NCBI GenBank assembly: GCA_028288995.1
Contig: JAQGHF010000003.1
Location: 186,001 to 250,000 of the forward strand
Source: Candidatus Saccharimonadota bacterium
Lineage (GTDB): Bacteria > Patescibacteriota > Saccharimonadia > Saccharimonadales > Saccharimonadaceae
Reading direction: 5' to 3'
DNA: 64,000 nucleotides
A program made the translations under genes and the position numbers. The notes under the pieces were generated by a model, which did no database searches, was not told where the DNA came from, and saw only the letters and a list, made by a program, of their open reading frames with translations. Shown here in pieces: positions 58,970 through 64,000 of this stretch. Numbering within the stretch: position 1 is the first letter of the stretch; every line of letters begins with the position of its first letter.

Positions 58970-59953
58970 ATGATTGAGCTTCAGAAGTGTACAGATAAAG
59001 AGCAATGGGACGAATATGTACTAGAGCAAGGTGGGCATCCCCTACAACTTTGGGGTTGGGGACAGGTAAAAGCCGCACATGGTTGGACCGCTGAGCGTGT
59101 CTTCGCGTTTGATGACAGTGAAGACGATAAGATCGTGGGCGCAGCTCAGATTCTTATCCGAAAACTCCCCTTTCCTCTTCGTTCATTTGCCTATATCCCC
59201 CGCGGACCGATTGCCGAAGAATCGTTTCAAACTGAGTTCCTAGAGAAGCTTGCCGGGCTCGTAAAACGTGATTATCGATCCGTTGCACTGTCTGTTGAGC
59301 CAAATAGCTTTGAGTTTGAAGCGCCAACGGGTTGGAAGCGATCTGCAAATAGAATTCTCTCACCGGATACGATCCTATTGGATATTGCGAAAACCGAGAG
59401 CGATTTGCTTGCTGATATGGCAAAGAAGACTCGCCAATATATTCGTAAATCAGCCGCTGAGGGCATCACCATCAAGCAGGTTCATACCAGGGATGAATTA
59501 GAAGAATGCCTGTTTATTTATCGTCAAACTGCCGATCGAGCAAAGTTTAACCTTCACGCAGATCAGTATTATCTTGATGTCTTTAACCTTATGGGCGATC
59601 ACTCCCCTATTTTTGCTGCGTACCTTGAAGGAAAACCGATTGCATTCCTATGGATGGCTATCAGTGCTGACACTGCGTACGAACTGTACGGTGGTATGAA
59701 TGAAGACGGACAGCGATTACGGGCTAACTATGCATTGAAATGGTATGTTATTCGTAAGGTCAAAGAATGGGGTCTTTTGCAGTATGACTTCGGTGGACTT
59801 GTTGTTGGCGGAGTTTCTATCTTTAAGCAAGGCTGGGCAACTGAAGAAACGTCCTTTGCGGGGACATTCGATAAGGCACTCTCCCCTGCCTATACTCTTT
59901 GGAGTAAGGGATTACCCAAGGCTAAGGCGATTTTACAAAAAATCCGTCGCTAA
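58970..59953 (+). CDS. FemX/FemAB-like peptidyltransferase
   Basis: A 327-residue protein with two GNAT-like halves: HPLQLWGWGQVKAAHGW, FAYIPRGPI in the first; KKTRQYIRKSAAEGI, RAKFNLHADQYYLDVFNLMG, and YELYGGMNEDGQRLRANYALKWYVIRKV-type motif in the second. FemX enzymes add the first amino acid of the peptidoglycan cross-bridge from aminoacyl-tRNA. It lies back to back with valS, which would be natural if a charged tRNA is its donor (inference). Confidence 0.88.
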   Translation: MIELQKCTDKEQWDEYVLEQGGHPLQLWGWGQVKAAHGWTAERVFAFDDSEDDKIVGAAQILIRKLPFPLRSFAYIPRGPIAEESFQTEFLEKLAGLVKRDYRSVALSVEPNSFEFEAPTGWKRSANRILSPDTILLDIAKTESDLLADMAKKTRQYIRKSAAEGITIKQVHTRDELEECLFIYRQTADRAKFNLHADQYYLDVFNLMGDHSPIFAAYLEGKPIAFLWMAISADTAYELYGGMNEDGQRLRANYALKWYVIRKVKEWGLLQYDFGGLVVGGVSIFKQGWATEETSFAGTFDKALSPAYTLWSKGLPKAKAILQKIRR

Positions 59954-59960
59954 TTAGTTT

Positions 59961-60203
59961 CTAGCGAGAGATGGGCTTTTTATTGCCTGAATACTCTTGC
60001 ACTTTGTCTTGAAGAGCGAGATGTGCCAAGAGGTCAGCGGTGTCTAATTTCGCCAAGATTTCCATATCAGTAAGACCAGGAGCTTTCGCCTCTTCGCGGT
60101 ATCTCAGAGCATCCTTCGCGTTATTTCGAATGGCAGATTCTACTTCGTGAACTTGTATGGTCTGCGCAGCTTCTTGTGGTGCATATACTTCGATAGAGGT
60201 CAT
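59961..60203 (-). CDS. Small soluble protein (unknown), promoter paired with 55955
   Basis: An 80-residue helical protein beginning MTSIEVYAPQEAAQTIQVHE, with ILAKLDTADLLAHLALQDK and a basic end. No domain known. Leader of about 30 nt (from promoter at 60239-60267) with AGGAC about 8 nt before the ATG. Its stop is 7 nt from the convergent femX stop. The shared promoter block with 55955 suggests joint regulation. Confidence 0.6.
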   Translation of the reverse strand: MTSIEVYAPQEAAQTIQVHEVESAIRNNAKDALRYREEAKAPGLTDMEILAKLDTADLLAHLALQDKVQEYSGNKKPISR

Positions 60204-60238
60204 TTTTTGTCCTGTTTGTTTTGTAATGAACTATTTCT

Positions 60239-60267
60239 ATATTAGCATAAGCTTTACAAATTGTCAA
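60239..60267 (-). promoter_or_regulatory. Strong promoter sharing a 16-bp block with 55893-55921
   Basis: On the minus strand TTGACA (60262-60267), 17-bp spacer, TAATAT (60239-60244), with extended -10 TG. The block TGTAAAGCTTATGCTA is identical to that at 55893-55921. Confidence 0.7.
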
Positions 60268-60276
60268 TACGAGGAT

Positions 60277-61356
60277 CTATGCCCAGGCTGTTTTTGTCAT
60301 CGAAAGACTAGGAATAACCTCAAGGTCAATAGGGGCGGTTGGCTGTTTTTTCTGCGCATAGTAATACCCGAGGGTACCAATCATTGCGGCGTTGTCTGTG
60401 CAGAGACTCATTGGTGCATATTCGATAGGAAGAGGCAGCCGTTCAGATAGCTGACGACGGAGTTCGTGGTTTGCAGCAACACCTCCAGCAATGACGACAG
60501 AAGCGGGGGAGTGGGTTTTAAAGGCAGATTCAGCTTTGTCTACAAGGGTTTCAACTGCGATGCGTTGGAAACTAGCGGCAAAGTTTGCCTTCTGAGTGTC
60601 ACTGAGAAGCGCTGCAAGCTCACGCGAAGGAAAAGTCGTGTCGACGCCCACTTCGCGCTGAACGGCTCGTAGAACGGCTGTCTTTAGACCAGAAAAGCTG
60701 AAATCATAAGCACCTTGCATCTTCGCCTTTGGAAAAGTGTAAGCATAAGGGTTGCCATCAAGGGCCGCATTTGCGATTGAAGGACCACCAGGGTAGGGGA
60801 GTCCAAGGATTTTTGCGACTTTATCGAAGGCTTCTCCAACGGCATCATCTTGTGTTTGACCAAGTAGTTTGTAATCACCATGATCTTTAAAGAGAGCAAG
60901 TTGCGAGTGACCACCGCTGACTATGAGGGCGAGCATCGGGAAAGTCGGTTGTTTTGAAGGAAGCGTCAGATCGATTCCATTTTCTTGATCGGTAATGAAG
61001 TTCGCATAGACGTGCGCTTCAACGTGGTGAATAGGGTAGAGGGGTTTATTTTTCAGGGTTGCAAGCGTTCGAGCGGCAAGTGTGCCAACAAGAAGGGAAC
61101 CTATAAGACCAGGCGCATAGGTGACGGCGATGGCATCAATATCATCCCATGTAAGATTGGCATCTGTTAATGCCTGGTTGATGACAGGGTTAATGACCTC
61201 AATATGGCTTCGTGCGGCGACTTCTGGAACGACGCCGCCATACAGCGCGTGAATATCTATTTGCGAATGTATGACATTGGATAAAAGCCGGTGCCCATCT
61301 TCAACAATGGCTGCCGCGGTTTCGTCACAACTACTCTCAATTCCAAGAATTCTCAT
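60277..61356 (-). CDS. tsaD: tRNA N6-threonylcarbamoyladenosine transferase TsaD
   Basis: A 359-residue ASKHA-fold enzyme. GIESSCDETAAAIV start, the metal site HHVEAH (residues ~106-111), SGGHSQLALF, DDAVGEAFDKVAKILGLPYPGG and AGGVAANHELR in order. It moves threonylcarbamoyl to A37 of ANN-decoding tRNAs. TATAAT (61364-61369, minus strand) ends 7 nt before the ATG, so the mRNA is leaderless. Confidence 0.97.
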   Translation of the reverse strand: MRILGIESSCDETAAAIVEDGHRLLSNVIHSQIDIHALYGGVVPEVAARSHIEVINPVINQALTDANLTWDDIDAIAVTYAPGLIGSLLVGTLAARTLATLKNKPLYPIHHVEAHVYANFITDQENGIDLTLPSKQPTFPMLALIVSGGHSQLALFKDHGDYKLLGQTQDDAVGEAFDKVAKILGLPYPGGPSIANAALDGNPYAYTFPKAKMQGAYDFSFSGLKTAVLRAVQREVGVDTTFPSRELAALLSDTQKANFAASFQRIAVETLVDKAESAFKTHSPASVVIAGGVAANHELRRQLSERLPLPIEYAPMSLCTDNAAMIGTLGYYYAQKKQPTAPIDLEVIPSLSMTKTAWA

Positions 61357-61363
61357 CTGTTAC

Positions 61364-61369
61364 ATTATA
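61364..61369 (-). promoter_or_regulatory. -10 box TATAAT, leaderless promoter of tsaD
   Basis: On the minus strand TATAAT ends 7 nt before the ATG at 61356. Confidence 0.55.
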
Positions 61370-61461
61370 ACATGATGAACTTTTATATGGTCTCCCTTGC
61401 TCATTACTGAGAATAAACTTAGAGTAGATACAGGATGTGAGAAAAAACTTGGGGGGGTGGA

Positions 61462-64000
61462 ATGAAGGCGTTAGCTGTTGTTTTGGTGTTATTTTTTGTC
61501 GAGGTGGTCGGGCTTTACGCTTCATCCAATGTCGTCGCATTGGAGGGGTCATTGTGGACTGAAGGACCTGCCGTGATTACTAAGAGTAGCGTACTGGCGG
61601 CAAATCCCAACAGTAATTGTCCAACTTACAGACAAGATATATTTGTCACCGAGCTAGGTGCACCAAGAAACATATGTATGTACGGTGATGAGCGGTTAAG
61701 AATCGGCACTTTTACAGAAGGTGGACGAGATACCGCTGTGGTTGAATTTCCTTATAGCAATACGATGCATGTGCTTGAGGGTATATGTGCGAGTATCTGT
61801 CGCTATGCCGCTGGTACTGACACACTTGTGACCGGGCAGCAAATCAGCCAATACGGACGAGGATTAGTTGTATTTCAGCATGCCTCAAGTCGAATAAAAC
61901 GAGTCATCTCGTCCCCTTCAACGGTGAGTTATGTATTTGATACGTCAAACCCCGATTATGAGATGAAGAATGATGTCGGAAAGTATATCTGGACTTCTTC
62001 TTTCAGTGTCTCGAGCAATGGCAAATGGGTCGTCGCGGAACTGTATGATAGCGGGACTGCAACCCTTGATCTGGATACATTAACGGCGCGTCAAATAACA
62101 ACGAATGGGTATCTGTATGGTCGTGGAATGGATCCAACTGAAGAGCTGGCGATTTCAAATGACGGCAAAAGTGTGGCAGTCACTGGTCAAAACGCTGGAT
62201 TCCACGTGTTTGATGTGACAGATGAGTGTGGTCAAGAGCTTATTGGTAATTTAACACCTTTGTCTGCTACATCGCAGTGTCCATCGAGTGATCTTGGGAT
62301 TGGAGTATCATTTCCTAATTTTGCGTCGGCTCACCATCCCCGTTTTTTCGGAGATGGTCATCAATTAGAGCTTGTGGTGAATAGTTGGGTATCTGGTGCT
62401 CGACGGGTCACTCTTGTAACAAATGGGACGGCTACCGCGCATCAACTAAAGATTTTGTCTCTTGGGGACTCATTCGCCAGCGGAGAGGGGGAGACTGACG
62501 ATAGGTACTACGAACCAGGGACAAATCAGCTATTTGATACATGCCATGTAAGCACTCGCGCCTATCCTTCATTGATTGCAGGGAAGCTTGGCATTAGTGA
62601 CATCGATGCGAAGAATCTTGCTTGTTCGGGGGCGAAAATAAGTGACATCATTGGACGAGACGATGACTATTGGGGACAAGGCGATCGTTTAGGTGCTGCC
62701 GGGTTACATCTCTCAAAATCAGCAAAAGCGGCTGCAAAGGACAAAGCAGTAGATGATTTTCAGCCAGGAAGAGCGTTACAATCAAGCTTTATTGATCGTT
62801 ATAACCCTGAAATAGTAACGATTGGGGTTGGAGGGAATGATGCAGGTTTGATGGGGAAGCTGCGTACTTGCGCAATGCCGGGAACGTGCGAATGGGCTGA
62901 GGGGGTTGGCATTGAAGAAACAGCTGGGGAGATTAGGCGATTGTTTGATATACTCGGATCTTTTTTCTCTGTCCTAGCGGGTAAAGTGGAACCTTCGCGC
63001 GTATTTATCGTAGGATATCCCGATATTATTGATCCAGATGGGTTTTGTGATCCAGCAACGGTCTTCTTGATGGATCGTAGTGAGAGAATATTTATACAGA
63101 ACAGCGTGGGTTATCTTAATCAGGTGATTCATGCCGCGACTGATAAAGCAGGGTTTACCTACGTAGATGTGGAACATAGTTTTGATGGAACGAAATTATG
63201 TAGTGGCATGGCATCGACCTCGATGAATAGTGTGCGAATTGGCGATGATATTGCGGTAATTGATGTGTTGCCAATGCTAAAGATCATTGGTGCGGAAACA
63301 TTTCATCCGACACCAAACGGACATGACTTGATGGCGAACACAATACTCGCGAAGTACCCCGGAATGATGCGTGGTACTACAGAGACGGAAAGGAGAGATA
63401 TAGAACCCCCTCCTTACTGGAACGTTGAAGGTGTTGCCGCTGAACGATCCTCGTTCGCAGCAGATTTTGCTTATAGCGATGACACAGATTCTCGACAACT
63501 GACGATTCGGCTGCCAGATGGAACACTACAACCTCATTCGATTGTGACAGTTGAAGTTCGTTCTGAGCCAACACGGCTCGCAACGTTTGTCGTAGGCGAG
63601 CAAGGTGGAATACAGGGAACTGTTACTATTCCTGCTTCCCAAGATGAGGGATTCCATACGCTCCATCTATTAGGTGTTAACAGAGCCGGTATCGACATTG
63701 ATATGTATCAATTCATAACGACCGGAGAATTAGCAAATGTGCTTGCGCGTGGCGTCGGAGAAGGTGATACGGATAATTCGATAGACTCAGCAGGTATTTC
63801 TTCGCCGTCAGTAGAACGTGGACAGAGTGACTTTTTGTCGAGTCTCGCCAGTGTGTTGGGCACGCAGACGGTCAAAAATGTAGATTCGAAGCTTCAAGAA
63901 GTTTTATCTCCAGCTATTTCGTATATGAACAGTCGCGCATGGTCTATATGCTGGGTGTTGTTTGGGTTAGCGGTACTTATCATAGCGACCTTGTCGACAT
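61462..64000 (+). CDS. Large secreted SGNH hydrolase, cut by window end
   Basis: The frame is open from ATG 61462 to the window end (846 codons). Signal peptide (~1-23). Residues ~40-325 look like a beta-propeller (VSSNGKWVVAELYD, ISNDGKSVAVTG repeats). The SGNH hydrolase then has block I LSLGDSFASGEG (Ser, ~335), block III GVGGND (~455) and block V HPTPNGH (~615). A ~120-residue beta domain follows, then a helix near residue 830 (SICWVLFGLAVLIIATL), a likely anchor. Typical substrates are acylated glycans or lipids. A GGGGGGGTGG site lies just before the start. Confidence 0.88.
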   Translation, partial: MKALAVVLVLFFVEVVGLYASSNVVALEGSLWTEGPAVITKSSVLAANPNSNCPTYRQDIFVTELGAPRNICMYGDERLRIGTFTEGGRDTAVVEFPYSNTMHVLEGICASICRYAAGTDTLVTGQQISQYGRGLVVFQHASSRIKRVISSPSTVSYVFDTSNPDYEMKNDVGKYIWTSSFSVSSNGKWVVAELYDSGTATLDLDTLTARQITTNGYLYGRGMDPTEELAISNDGKSVAVTGQNAGFHVFDVTDECGQELIGNLTPLSATSQCPSSDLGIGVSFPNFASAHHPRFFGDGHQLELVVNSWVSGARRVTLVTNGTATAHQLKILSLGDSFASGEGETDDRYYEPGTNQLFDTCHVSTRAYPSLIAGKLGISDIDAKNLACSGAKISDIIGRDDDYWGQGDRLGAAGLHLSKSAKAAAKDKAVDDFQPGRALQSSFIDRYNPEIVTIGVGGNDAGLMGKLRTCAMPGTCEWAEGVGIEETAGEIRRLFDILGSFFSVLAGKVEPSRVFIVGYPDIIDPDGFCDPATVFLMDRSERIFIQNSVGYLNQVIHAATDKAGFTYVDVEHSFDGTKLCSGMASTSMNSVRIGDDIAVIDVLPMLKIIGAETFHPTPNGHDLMANTILAKYPGMMRGTTETERRDIEPPPYWNVEGVAAERSSFAADFAYSDDTDSRQLTIRLPDGTLQPHSIVTVEVRSEPTRLATFVVGEQGGIQGTVTIPASQDEGFHTLHLLGVNRAGIDIDMYQFITTGELANVLARGVGEGDTDNSIDSAGISSPSVERGQSDFLSSLASVLGTQTVKNVDSKLQEVLSPAISYMNSRAWSICWVLFGLAVLIIATLST

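Noticed and set aside
1-64000. CRISPR arrays, insertion sequences or transposases
   Set aside because: No regularly spaced direct repeats and no transposase-like protein were seen.
1-64000. Recoding of TGA as an amino acid
   Set aside because: TGA ends well-defined genes such as the GT2 at 3643 and the GT4 at 14328, and does not occur inside conserved domains that I read.

Overview
The window reads as a chromosomal segment of a small-genome Gram-positive-type bacterium, most likely Candidatus Saccharibacteria (TM7, Patescibacteria/CPR). Reasons: the origin block jag-yidC-rnpA-rpmH / dnaA-dnaN-recF is intact; beside it lies a type IV secretion (T4SS) locus of the CPR kind (PrgI-like protein, split VirB4, VirB6-like protein, many small two-helix pilins, a lysozyme/CHAP lysin, no outer-membrane parts); coding is tight, with many 1-12 bp overlaps; TGA is used as an ordinary stop (for example at 3641-3643), which argues against the recoded CPR lineages. 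The assignment is inferred from gene content, not from a marker tree.

Region by region. 1-15.6 kb: cell-surface glycan genes: two large membrane proteins (minus strand), then a plus-strand run of GT2 and GT4 glycosyltransferases, a Wzx-like flippase, a ColD-like sugar 3-dehydratase and two exported proteins, one with a bulb-lectin tail. 15.6-20.2 kb: a Wzm/Wzt-type polysaccharide ABC exporter, GDP-mannose 4,6-dehydratase (gmd), GDP-4-keto-6-deoxymannose reductase (rmd) and a Nudix hydrolase. 20.2-22.2 kb: succinyl-CoA synthetase sucCD. 22.2-28.6 kb: GtrA/GtrB-type genes, a membrane-PIG-L fusion, a GT4 and a PlsC-like acyltransferase. 28.6-34.8 kb: replication origin block with DnaA boxes on both sides of dnaA. 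34.8-47.1 kb: T4SS operon on the minus strand, reading toward the origin. 47.3-51.3 kb: six VirB2-type pilin paralogues, with Hsp20 and ComF genes among them. 50.8-53.2 kb: four single-gene tRNA units (Ser-UGA, Ser-GCU, Arg-GCG, Ser-CGA), each with its own hairpin terminator. 52.5-53.8 kb: two small orphan genes in locally GC-rich sequence. 53.8-61.4 kb: housekeeping genes (YdcF-like, HIT, rlmH, valS, FemX-like, tsaD) and small orphans. 61.5-64 kb: start of a large secreted SGNH hydrolase that runs off the window.

How it fits together. Gmd makes GDP-4-keto-6-deoxy-D-mannose. Rmd can reduce it to GDP-D-rhamnose, and the ColD-like enzyme can remove the 3-hydroxyl to give a 3,6-dideoxy sugar. 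The glycosyltransferases, flippase and ABC exporter would assemble and export the glycan. The T4SS, lysin and pilins are a plausible contact or DNA-uptake apparatus for an epibiont, with ComF as a possible competence partner.

A recurring regulatory theme is a -10 box (TATAAT or TATACT) ending only about 6-11 nt before the start codon, with no Shine-Dalgarno sequence. This implies widespread leaderless mRNAs. A second class has a full -35, a 17-bp spacer and an extended -10; two of these share a 16-bp identical spacer/-10 block.
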